Assembly: GCA_037481615.1 (NCBI GenBank)
Contig: JBBFLI010000015.1
Length of the DNA stretch: 64,000 nt
Reading direction: 5' to 3' (one strand)
Origin: SpSt-501 sp037481615
GTDB lineage: Bacteria; Desulfobacterota; Desulfobacteria; Desulfobacterales; SpSt-501
The stretch's first letter is position 1. The number at the start of each line of letters is the position of its first letter. Below are positions 16,181-22,727 of the stretch, in pieces. Below the pieces are notes generated by a model, which was not told where the DNA came from, did no database searches, and saw only the letters and a list, made by a program, of their open reading frames with translations. A program made the position numbers and the translations under genes.

Positions 16181-18868
16181 TCATGTCTTCTCTCCCGTCA
16201 GCGTCTTCAGGCCGTAGTCTTCCGCAAGGAAGGCACTCTCGATCCGCCGCGCGTGCTCATCGCTCGCCATCGCCGCGTCCATCTGGCGGAAGAACTGCAG
16301 CAGCCGGCCGATCATCTCGAGCTGCGCCGCCGTTTCCTGGAGGCTGCCCTTGTTCAGCCGTCCGGTGACGACGTCGGCGTTGAGCGTGGTCGAAAAGCCG
16401 TGGTGCCGGAGGATGTTGGCGATCGCCCGCGTGCGCCGCTCCCGGCGCCGGGCGTCGGCCGCTCCTCCCCGGAAGAGCAGGTTGATGTAGTTCTTGTTCG
16501 GGGCGGGGGAGCAATAGGCGTCGAGCACGCTGAAGTGGTAGCCGACCCGCGCGGAATAGTTGACGTAGCAGTCCGAGATCAGGGCGTAGCACGGGGCCTG
16601 GAAGGAGGCCTGCTCTTCGGGGCTGGTGGTCGCATGGCGCATCATCACCGAGAAGAGGCCGCCCAGATCCATGGGCCGCGCGCCGTAGCGCGGGATGCGC
16701 CGGTCCAGCATGCCGCGCAGCAGGGCCGCCATGGGGACCGAGGCGATCTGCCGCGGCTTGACCATGCGCCCCCGGGGCGTTTCCTTGAAGCCCCCGCCCA
16801 GATCGATGAGATAGAGATCGATCGGCAGAAAGACGTCGAGCCGGTAGCTCGCGGTGCGCAAGTCGCCCAGCTGTTCCCCCAGCCCGAACATCACCTCGTA
16901 GGACTTCTCGTGGATGAACCGGGCGAGGTCGTGGAGGGTGCGGCACTGATCGGGGGAAAACGACGGCGCGGACGGGTCGGTCAGGTGAAGGGGGGCCATG
17001 TGCGCCAGGACCTTATCCAGGAACTCGAGCTCGGCCGCAAGCCGCGGGCCGACCCCCCCGCTGGTGCCGTCCTGGACAGCCGCGCACCGCTCGAGGAGAG
17101 CTGCCACCTCACCCGCGTAGACATAGCCGTTTCCCGCATCCACCGTGACGATCGCCCCCGGGGGGATCGCGCGGGTGGCGTTTTTCGTGTTGAGGAGCGT
17201 GGGGATCTTGAGTTCGCGGGCGAGCGAGGCCATGTGGCCGGTCGTGCTCCCGGCGTCGGCGACGATGGCCCGGGCCCGGCGCATCAGCCGCACGAACCTC
17301 GGTGAAGACCGCCGCGTGACGAGCACCCCCCCCTCGGGGAAGGAATCGAGGTCGCCGTCGGCCTCGAGATGGACCGCCGGACCCGCCCCCACCCCCGGGC
17401 AGGCGGTTTCCCCCCCCGCGAGCAGCAGCTCGGCCCCGGCAACCGGCGGGTCTTTCGCGGCGGCGCCGTGCAGCACCCGCAGCGGCCGGGACTGGAGCAC
17501 GAGCAGGCGACGCCCCGCGCCGACCGCAAACTCGACGTCCTGAGGGCAACCGAAATGCCGCTCGAGCAGGAGCGCCCAGCGGGCAAGCTGCAGGGCCTCC
17601 TCGTCCGACAGGCAGGGGCGGCCGGCTTGCTCGGCGTCGAGGGTCTCCTCGCGGATGCCTGTGCCCTCGAGCGCGACGACGCGGCTCTCCTGAGCGCCGG
17701 CCGTGCGTCGGAGCACCGGGGGGGTGTCGGCATCCGGGCGGATGCGCACGATTTCGGGGGAGGTGCGGCCGTCCACGAGCGAGACCCCCAGGCCGTGCAC
17801 GGCCTGGATCAGCACTTCTCCGGAATCGGGGGCGTTCGGATCCCGCGAGAAGACCACCCCGCTCGCCTCCGCCTCCTCCATGGCGATCACGCAGACCGCC
17901 ATCTCCGCCGATTCGCCCGGCAAATGGTGCAACAGCCGGTAATGCATGGCCTCGGGGGAGAAGAGGCTGGCGACCACCTCGAGGTAGGCCGAGGGGAGCT
18001 GATCGCCGGGAACGTTGAGGACCGAGGTGAATTGCCCGGCAAAGGAAAGCGCGCCGTCCTCGCCCACGGCGCTCGAGCGCACCGCGAGCGCCGGCCGGCA
18101 TCCCATCCGGCTGCAGAGCCGCTCATAGGCCTCCCGCAGCGCCTGTGCGAGACGCGGCGGGAGGGGGACGGTGCGGATCCCCTCGCGCAGCTCGGCGCTG
18201 ACCGCGGGGATGTCCTCCGGGGCGGCAAGGAGCATGTGCTGGTTCTGGATCCACGAGCGCAGGCCCCCCTCTTCGAGGAGCAGGCGGAAGGCCTCGGTGG
18301 TCACGGCGAAGCCGTTGGGGGTAGGCAGTCCCAGGGCGTTTCGCAGCTCGCCCAGGTGGGCCGCTTTGCCGCCGACGAGGTCGGCATGGCTGGCGCGCAC
18401 GGAGGGGAGATCGAGCACCAGCTCCGCCGGGCCGGGGCCCCCCGCCGCATCCCGGCACAGGGCCTCGAGTTCGCCGGAGATCCGCCCGAGATGATCGCGC
18501 AGGGCCGGGTGGCGCCCGCCCGAGACCACGTGGAAGCTCTCCACCATGGCATGGATGTCCGCTACGGCGCGCACCACCTTGCGGATGACGTAGGCGTGGT
18601 CGATCAGGGCGGCGCCCGAGCGTTTCTCGTTCAGCTCGGCGAGCGTTTCGAGGAAACTGTTGTTCGCGGTGATCAGCTTGCGGAACTCGGCGTGATAGAG
18701 CTTGAAGCGGGCGAGCTGGGCGGCGGGGTCGATCACCGGCCGTTCGGCGCGCAGGCCGAGGATCTCGAGCAACGTGAGAAAGCGCGACCAGGCGCTCCGC
18801 AGGCGCCCGCGCCGGGCATCCCCCCCGGTGACCCGCGAAGACGGCGTCTGCGCCGGAGTCGGATCCAT
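16181..18868 (-). CDS. PEP-synthase-like phosphotransfer protein B (paralogue of the 6135-8729 gene)
   Basis: An 895-residue protein with the same order of parts as protein A: helical N-terminal region (about 50-140), PEP/pyruvate-binding ATP-grasp-like domain (about 150-470: ALAVRSSAVGEDGALSFAGQ, GVVFSRDPNAPDSGEVLIQA), mobile domain with His545 in AGSTTGHMASLAREL, and the same unrecognised C-terminal domain (about 605-895: CRTLHDLARFIHEKS, GGAADARRRERR, RQMDAAMAS). It lacks the PEP-binding barrel of PEP synthase and PPDK. The motif pattern CRTLHD..RFIHEKS...MF is common to both paralogues and is a good family marker. It is the last gene of the cluster B operon, separated from the preceding gene by an 89-bp gap with a 7-bp hairpin. 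Start at 18868 with GGAGGGGG upstream. Confidence 0.85.
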   Translation of the reverse strand: MDPTPAQTPSSRVTGGDARRGRLRSAWSRFLTLLEILGLRAERPVIDPAAQLARFKLYHAEFRKLITANNSFLETLAELNEKRSGAALIDHAYVIRKVVRAVADIHAMVESFHVVSGGRHPALRDHLGRISGELEALCRDAAGGPGPAELVLDLPSVRASHADLVGGKAAHLGELRNALGLPTPNGFAVTTEAFRLLLEEGGLRSWIQNQHMLLAAPEDIPAVSAELREGIRTVPLPPRLAQALREAYERLCSRMGCRPALAVRSSAVGEDGALSFAGQFTSVLNVPGDQLPSAYLEVVASLFSPEAMHYRLLHHLPGESAEMAVCVIAMEEAEASGVVFSRDPNAPDSGEVLIQAVHGLGVSLVDGRTSPEIVRIRPDADTPPVLRRTAGAQESRVVALEGTGIREETLDAEQAGRPCLSDEEALQLARWALLLERHFGCPQDVEFAVGAGRRLLVLQSRPLRVLHGAAAKDPPVAGAELLLAGGETACPGVGAGPAVHLEADGDLDSFPEGGVLVTRRSSPRFVRLMRRARAIVADAGSTTGHMASLARELKIPTLLNTKNATRAIPPGAIVTVDAGNGYVYAGEVAALLERCAAVQDGTSGGVGPRLAAELEFLDKVLAHMAPLHLTDPSAPSFSPDQCRTLHDLARFIHEKSYEVMFGLGEQLGDLRTASYRLDVFLPIDLYLIDLGGGFKETPRGRMVKPRQIASVPMAALLRGMLDRRIPRYGARPMDLGGLFSVMMRHATTSPEEQASFQAPCYALISDCYVNYSARVGYHFSVLDAYCSPAPNKNYINLLFRGGAADARRRERRTRAIANILRHHGFSTTLNADVVTGRLNKGSLQETAAQLEMIGRLLQFFRQMDAAMASDEHARRIESAFLAEDYGLKTLTGEKT

Positions 18869-18932
18869 GCCGCGACCCCCCTCCACGTTCCCGCCGCCGG
18901 CGATCGGAAAACAGCGACAGCCCGTCCGCTGG

Positions 18933-18950
18933 GCACCCCTCGCGGGGTGC
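18933..18950. terminator. Intra-operon hairpin before PEP-synthase-like gene B
   Basis: GCACCCC and GGGGTGC form a perfect 7-bp stem with loop tcgc in the gap between the upstream gene's stop (18958) and the PEP-synthase-like start (18868). No U run follows on the minus strand. It could attenuate or stabilise the message and lower expression of the last gene; this is an inference from structure only. Confidence 0.35.
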
Positions 18951-18957
18951 GTCGGGT

Positions 18958-19614
18958 TTACGCCGCGGGGCGGATCCTTTCGCGAAGCATCCCGATCAGC
19001 TTGCGGCCGCTCTGGCGGCGCGAGGCGTAAATCCTCATCGGCCCCTGCGGCGGCGGGTCGGCGTGCGATTCCACCTCGACCCAGCGCATGGGCCAGAGCA
19101 GGCCGTGGAGCATCCCCAGGCCCCCCAGCCCCATCAGGACCGGGCCGGTGATCTCGAGCCAGGCGTTGAAGACGAAGGCCCCGCCGGCCATGATCGCGCC
19201 GACGAGGACCTCCCCGCTGCGGATCCGACGGTGGACGCGCAGGCCCCGCATCCGGTCGAAGGGAAGCCAGTCGAGCGTAGTCTCGTCCGCCGCATCGCAG
19301 GAGATCGGCCGCCCGGGCGCCATCACCGAGCGGATGCGGATCAGCCGCCGGTCGGTGAGGAATAGGCTGATCAGCTCCTGGTTCGGGTCCTTGAGAAAAG
19401 ACTGGCTCCACCACATGTGGGACTGCATGATGTGGTGCTCGTGCAGGATCGCCTCGCGGGGCTCGAGCGCCTCCTGCGCGACCGCCCGGTAGAGCCGGTA
19501 GGAGTACTCGGTCAGGGCACGCCGGAAGGGCCTTTCGGGAAGGTCCTTCGCGGCGTGCCGCGCATAGAGTTCCTCCAGCTTCTTGCGGATGGCGCCCGAG
19601 TCGATCTCAGTCAT
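18958..19614 (-). CDS. Unknown protein with two hydrophobic segments, cluster B
   Basis: A 218-residue protein I cannot assign. The first 70 residues are charged and helical. The middle (EAILHEHHIMQSHMWWSQSF, then LFLTDRRLIRIRSVM) resembles a PH-like lipid-binding fold only loosely. Two adjacent hydrophobic stretches at about 145-180 (VLVGAIMAGGAFVFNAWL, TGPVLMGLGGLGMLHGLL) suggest a membrane hairpin. It ends in a basic tail. The ATG at 19614 overlaps the stop of the 64-residue gene by 8 bp, so the two are translationally coupled; an ATG at 19644 lies inside that gene and is less likely. It is conserved in position next to the PEP-synthase-like gene of cluster B, with no counterpart in cluster A. 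Confidence 0.65.
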   Translation of the reverse strand: MTEIDSGAIRKKLEELYARHAAKDLPERPFRRALTEYSYRLYRAVAQEALEPREAILHEHHIMQSHMWWSQSFLKDPNQELISLFLTDRRLIRIRSVMAPGRPISCDAADETTLDWLPFDRMRGLRVHRRIRSGEVLVGAIMAGGAFVFNAWLEITGPVLMGLGGLGMLHGLLWPMRWVEVESHADPPPQGPMRIYASRRQSGRKLIGMLRERIRPAA

Positions 19615-19801
19615 GCTCGTAGGGGTACTCTCCGGGCGAGACATGGCTCGCGTGCAGGCTCGGCATCATCTGGCAGACGATCGCAACGACGATGACGAAG
19701 CCGACCACGAAGGCGAACCAGGGGTCGTGTTCCACCACGGTGGCATCGTACATCAGCCAGAACAGGAACGCGTAGAAGACGATGTTGATCAGTATCTGCA
19801 T
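19607..19801 (-). CDS. Small membrane protein, 64 residues
   Basis: Two hydrophobic segments (about residues 2-19 and 28-45, the latter WFAFVVGFVIVVAIVCQMM), then a polar tail rich in His, Pro and Tyr ending PYEHD. It lies between the 36-residue gene (9-bp gap) and the 218-residue gene (8-bp overlap) in the TauE/PEP-synthase-like operon. No family recognised. The tight packing and continuous operon argue that it is a real gene, probably a small subunit or regulator of the permease complex. Confidence 0.65.
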   Translation of the reverse strand: MQILINIVFYAFLFWLMYDATVVEHDPWFAFVVGFVIVVAIVCQMMPSLHASHVSPGEYPYEHD

Positions 19802-19810
19802 CGCTCCCCC

Positions 19811-19921
19811 TCATTTCATGAGATCCTTGAGAAAATAGATGTAAGTCAGGGCCGAAAGGCCGCAAGAGACGACCAGAAGGAAAAGCCAATATCCGAACAT
19901 GTTGTGGATGAACCATCTCAT
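19811..19921 (-). CDS. Very small membrane protein, 36 residues
   Basis: A 36-codon frame from ATG 19921 to TGA 19811. TGGAGG starts 14 bases before the ATG, leaving about 8 bases of spacing. The peptide is MRWFIHNMFGYWLFLL followed by a continuing hydrophobic stretch and ends FLKDLMK, that is, one transmembrane helix of about 22 residues with a basic end. It lies 62 bp after the TauE permease gene and 9 bp before the 64-residue gene, all on the same strand. It has no known family that I can name. Its position resembles that of small accessory subunits of transporters or oxidases. Confidence 0.6.
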   Translation of the reverse strand: MRWFIHNMFGYWLFLLVVSCGLSALTYIYFLKDLMK

Positions 19922-19983
19922 GGCAGAAACCTCCATTCAGCGTCCAGCGTTTCTCGGGCGACGGCTCTCCGCCGCCCCCGGCC

Positions 19984-21051
19984 TCAGGTCGTCACCACCA
20001 GGGGCGGCACCCATTCCGGGACCCCCTTGCCGTGTTTGTGCCGCACGGCGAACCAGACCAGGCTGCAGATGAACAGGCACAGGAATACCATCTCGCCCAG
20101 GGTGAAGACCACAGCGACGAAGGCGAGCCACTCCTGCGTCCCTCCGGTCAGGACATAGATCAGCCGCATCATTGCGCCCACGGTGGCGAGGATCAGGGAG
20201 TAGCTGAGAATGTAACGGATCGCCGGCCCGCGCACGAAGGAGGTGGCGATGCTCCCGAACTGGGCCCCGACCATAGCGCCGATGATCATGAAGAAGACGG
20301 CCATGAAGTCCACGTTGCCCTCGATGGACTGGCGCAGGGCGCCGTAGCCGCCGGAGACCACGATCTCGACGAGATCGGTTCCGACCGCGAGGTGGCTCGT
20401 CGTGCCGACGACATAGACCAGGGCCGGCACCCGGATGAAACCGCCGCCCACGCCGAGGAACCCGGCGAGGACGCCGGTCGTCACCCCCACGATCACGATC
20501 ACCCACATGGAGATGACCAGGCGGGCCTTGCGGGCCTTGATGATCGGCATGATGGGGATGCGCTGGAAGTAGAGCGGGATCCTGCTCACCTTGACTTCGC
20601 GGCCGACTTCCTGGCCGGCCTTGCGGGCCTCTTCGAGCTTCCGGTGCGACTTCTGGGTTTCGATCTGGGTGTAGATGAAGAGGCCTAGCATGACCGCCAC
20701 CGACGCGGCCAGCAGGACCACCCCCGAGAGGCCGATGTTCTTGGTGTAGACGAGCAACCGCACGCCCAGCTCGACCCCGAGCATGGTGCCGCCGACCATG
20801 GAGAGGGCGATCGTCCAATCGATATTGCCCAATTGTCGGTGGCGGATAGAGGAGATGACCGCCTTGCCCGCGATGTGGCAGGCGTCTGTGCCCGAGGCCA
20901 TGTAGCCCGGGAAACCGAAGACGATCAGTGCCGGCGTCACCATGTAGCCGCCGCCGACGCCGATGAAGCCGCCGACGATCCCTACGGTGAAACCGGTCAG
21001 AACCAAGAGGAAAAGGGGTATCGTGTGACCTGCGACGGTGAAATCGAACAT
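19984..21051 (-). CDS. TauE/SafE family permease (cluster B)
   Basis: A 355-residue polytopic permease. Half-motifs: GIVGGFIGVGGGYMVTPALI and GVLAGFLGVGGGFIRVPALV, each followed by a G-T-D element (MASGTDACHIAGKAVISS; LAVGTDLVEIVVSGGYG). The linker (about 135-190) is basic. The true start is at 21051, with GGGAGG upstream; the frame upstream to 21150 lies inside the preceding gene. It is 13 bp after the 180-residue membrane partner. The substrate is likely a small anion. The same spacing logic, permease next to a protein with terminal TM segments, recurs in cluster A, although the gene order is reversed. Confidence 0.87.
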   Translation of the reverse strand: MFDFTVAGHTIPLFLLVLTGFTVGIVGGFIGVGGGYMVTPALIVFGFPGYMASGTDACHIAGKAVISSIRHRQLGNIDWTIALSMVGGTMLGVELGVRLLVYTKNIGLSGVVLLAASVAVMLGLFIYTQIETQKSHRKLEEARKAGQEVGREVKVSRIPLYFQRIPIMPIIKARKARLVISMWVIVIVGVTTGVLAGFLGVGGGFIRVPALVYVVGTTSHLAVGTDLVEIVVSGGYGALRQSIEGNVDFMAVFFMIIGAMVGAQFGSIATSFVRGPAIRYILSYSLILATVGAMMRLIYVLTGGTQEWLAFVAVVFTLGEMVFLCLFICSLVWFAVRHKHGKGVPEWVPPLVVTT

Positions 21052-21064
21052 GGCATCCTCCCGA

Positions 21065-21607
21065 TCAGTGGCCGAAGTGCTCGATCTTTTTGATCTTCCA
21101 GCCGAGTAAATCGGTGAACCCCTCGGCCATGAAGCCCAGGCAGAGCCCAAGCGCGATGGTCATGGCGACGTTCCAGACGCCCGACCAGGGATCGGTTTTC
21201 ACACCCTTGTGCATGAAGGTGTCCTTGTACTTGAAGCCCTTGGACTCCTTGATCTGCCAGGGCACCATCACCACGAGCTTGTCGCCTTCGATCTTGGCCC
21301 GTTTGCCTTCCTCGACCACTTTCTTGTCGATGACGCCGTTTGCACCCTTGGGCAGGCGGTCGCCCTTCTTCACCGGAACCGCCATCAACCCATTGATCTC
21401 CTCCGCCGGGCCGATCTGCAGCCGGGCCGGGTTTTCCTTGGTGGCGTTGAGGAACTGGTTGGTGTTGATGGCGTAGCCTTCGATCTTGGTCGAGTGGTAA
21501 TACATCTGGTCGATCTTACCGCTTTCATGCGCGTAGAACACGTAAACGGCGAGCGCCAGGGAGAGCGCTCCCCAGACGACGAATTTGATTGCGCCCTTTT
21601 TCTTCAT
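21065..21607 (-). CDS. Unknown membrane protein with terminal TM segments (cluster B TauE partner)
   Basis: 180 residues: MKKKG lead, TM1 at about 7-25 (FVVWGALSLALAVYVFYA), a soluble domain to about 140, and TM2 at about 145-165 (VWNVAMTIALGLCLGFMAE). The tail is short and basic. The soluble part contains LVVMVPWQIKESKGFKYKD and looks like a small beta-rich module, but no domain is recognised. It is the first gene of the cluster B minus-strand operon, so its product may be made in excess over the permease. Spacing to the TauE gene is 13 bp. Confidence 0.7.
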   Translation of the reverse strand: MKKKGAIKFVVWGALSLALAVYVFYAHESGKIDQMYYHSTKIEGYAINTNQFLNATKENPARLQIGPAEEINGLMAVPVKKGDRLPKGANGVIDKKVVEEGKRAKIEGDKLVVMVPWQIKESKGFKYKDTFMHKGVKTDPWSGVWNVAMTIALGLCLGFMAEGFTDLLGWKIKKIEHFGH

Positions 21608-21848
21608 GATTTCCGAACCTCCTCCTCATGGGTGCTGCATCGGATGCCGTTTTCTCACTCTCCCGGCCGGCACCGGGCACAGCCCCTCCAAGCGATCCGC
21701 AAACCGCCGGTGTTTTTCCTCGCCCCCTGGCGGGTCCTCTCACCTCCTTTGGCCGAGAATGTTTCATGGCCGATGGGTTTCTTGCGACGCTCTCTCAAGG
21801 ATGGCTCCTTCGAATCGTATCGGTCCGTATCGCCCCGCATGAGGGTGG

Positions 21849-21864
21849 TTCAAGATACATGCCA
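21849..21864 (-). promoter_or_regulatory. Weak sigma-54-like element facing cluster B operon
   Basis: The minus strand reads TGGCATGTATCTTGAA. The -24 box is TGGCAT with correct spacing, but the -12 box lacks the conserved GC (GA instead). The enhancer-like palindrome at 21973-21991 lies 109 bp upstream, the same distance as in cluster A. Transcription would start about 230 bases before the first gene (21607). Confidence 0.33.
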
Positions 21865-21959
21865 TTGGGCGGCCGGTATCGCCCTTTGCATAACAACTAT
21901 TTGAAATAAAATATGAAAAATGGCCTCCGGCCATCGAGTGCAAGGGGGGATACATGCCA
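21854..21959. repeat. 11-bp direct repeat GATACATGCCA, two copies 95 bp apart
   Basis: GATACATGCCA occurs at 21854-21864 and again at 21949-21959. On the minus strand each reads TGGCATGTATC, so each copy contains a -24-like box. Only the first has a -12-like box at the right spacing. They flank the AT-rich island and hairpin. Confidence 0.5.
21910..21935 (-). terminator. Hairpin followed by T run (attenuator or terminator, minus strand)
   Basis: Minus strand: ATGGCC, loop GGA, GGCCAT, then TTTTCATATTTT. The stem is only 6 bp, but it is GC-rich and followed by a T-rich tail, the classic intrinsic terminator layout. No gene ends just upstream on this strand, so it would act on read-through from the NtrC gene or end a short RNA started in the region. 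Confidence 0.4.
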
Positions 21960-21972
21960 CCGCGAGATGGAC

Positions 21973-21991
21973 TGTCACTATCCGGGAGACA
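21973..21991. promoter_or_regulatory. Putative enhancer-binding-protein site (TGTC-N11-GACA palindrome, copy 2)
   Basis: TGTCACTATCCGGGAGACA matches the perfect copy at 27474 in TGTCAC, the central CC and GGG.GACA. It lies between the two divergent sigma-54-type elements (109 bp from 21864, 160 bp from 22151), where one activator could serve both directions. Confidence 0.5.
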
Positions 21992-22150
21992 GGGGGCGGG
22001 GACCGTGAAATTGCGGGGAGACAGAGGCGGCCCCGAGGAGCGAGTCCCCAGCCTCAGGCGGGGAGCGGCATTTTCGTGAAGGTCCGGCAATTCCAGTTCC
22101 AGGAAGGGATTTGTTTTTACAGACCGCCGCGCGGCAGCCATGATTTCTTG

Positions 22151-22166
22151 TGGCACCCCCTTTGCA
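22151..22166 (+). promoter_or_regulatory. Sigma-54 promoter (consensus-perfect) upstream of CBS-type gene
   Basis: TGGCACCCCCTTTGCA: perfect -24 box TGGCAC, five bases, perfect -12 box TTGCA. Predicted transcription start about 22178, giving a leader of about 245 bases before the ATG at 22425. The strength of the match implies control by an NtrC-type activator, which is encoded just downstream on the other strand. Confidence 0.75.
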
Positions 22167-22424
22167 TTCACGGAAGTTGCCGGATCCGCCGGGGCGGAAA
22201 AGAGGCGGATCGGGGCCGGCAAGGGGATGCCACGGCTCCTCTCGGCGAGCGTTCCAGAGCGCAAGATTTCCGGGATTCCCGCGGGAAGTTTGAGGGGCGG
22301 GCCAAAGGACCGAGAGGATGCGGCGGGCTCTTGGGAGGGGCATTCGGCCAAGGCTTCGGGTTCCGGCGCTTTTCGTCAACGGGCCCCGCAAGGGACGCGC
22401 CATCCGGCCTCAGGGATCGCGTGC

Positions 22425-22655
22425 ATGAAATTCCGCACGGTCGACTCCATCTTGCTGCCATGTCCCGAGGATCTTCCCCTCACGCCCAGCGTCGCCGCGG
22501 GGGAGAGGATCGCCCGTGCGATCGAGCTGATGATCAGCCACAACGTGGATCGGATCGCGGTGGTCCAGGGCCGACGTGCGATCGGGATGGTCCGGCTGGA
22601 GCAGGCCTTCAAGGAAATCGGCCTCGAGATGCCGCAGCACGGGGATGCCGGCTAG
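22425..22655 (+). CDS. Small protein with a single CBS-like motif
   Basis: 76 residues. Residues about 25-65 (GERIARAIELMISHNVDRIAVVQGRRAIGMVRLEQAF) match one CBS motif: a helix, D-R-I-A-V-V strand and G-M-V-R turn. A lone CBS unit would need to dimerise to make an adenine-nucleotide pocket. No strong ribosome site is visible (AGGGA 9-13 bases before the ATG). Although small, it follows a perfect sigma-54 promoter and sits convergent with the NtrC gene, which supports it being real. It may sense ATP/AMP for the phosphotransfer module. Confidence 0.55.
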   Translation: MKFRTVDSILLPCPEDLPLTPSVAAGERIARAIELMISHNVDRIAVVQGRRAIGMVRLEQAFKEIGLEMPQHGDAG

Positions 22656-22667
22656 CGCCGGGTCGGG

Positions 22668-22684
22668 GGCCGTGGAGAACGGCC
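22668..22684. terminator. Short hairpin between convergent CBS-type and NtrC genes
   Basis: GGCCGT and ACGGCC pair perfectly around loop ggaga, 13 bp after the CBS-gene stop and 44 bp after the NtrC-gene stop on the other strand. No U run. It could act as a weak bidirectional terminator. Confidence 0.3.
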
Positions 22685-22727
22685 GACGATGCGGGGATGC
22701 CGCCTGGCGCTCCCGCAGGCGTCCCGC

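Larger units (their letters stand above)
21608..22424. other. 817-bp divergent regulatory region of cluster B
   Basis: No convincing coding frame. It separates the minus-strand TauE operon from the plus-strand CBS-type gene. It contains an AT-rich island (about 21886-21922), unusual for this genome, a hairpin followed by a T run on the minus strand, and an 11-bp direct repeat (GATACATGCCA at 21854-21864 and 21949-21959). It also holds a TGTC-N11-GACA palindrome (21973-21991) and a consensus-perfect sigma-54 promoter on the plus strand (22151-22166). A small RNA gene in the AT-rich part is possible but not shown. Confidence 0.6.

Noticed and set aside
21939..21959. A second TGGCATGTATC plus TTGCA pair on the minus strand as a sigma-54 promoter
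   Set aside because: The distance between the conserved GG and GC is about 15 bases instead of 10, which does not allow sigma-54 binding. Kept only as part of a direct repeat.
22140..22424. In-frame upstream start that would extend the CBS-type gene to about 170 residues
   Set aside because: The added part starts before the sigma-54 promoter and is low-complexity; CBS-like sequence starts only after the ATG at 22425.
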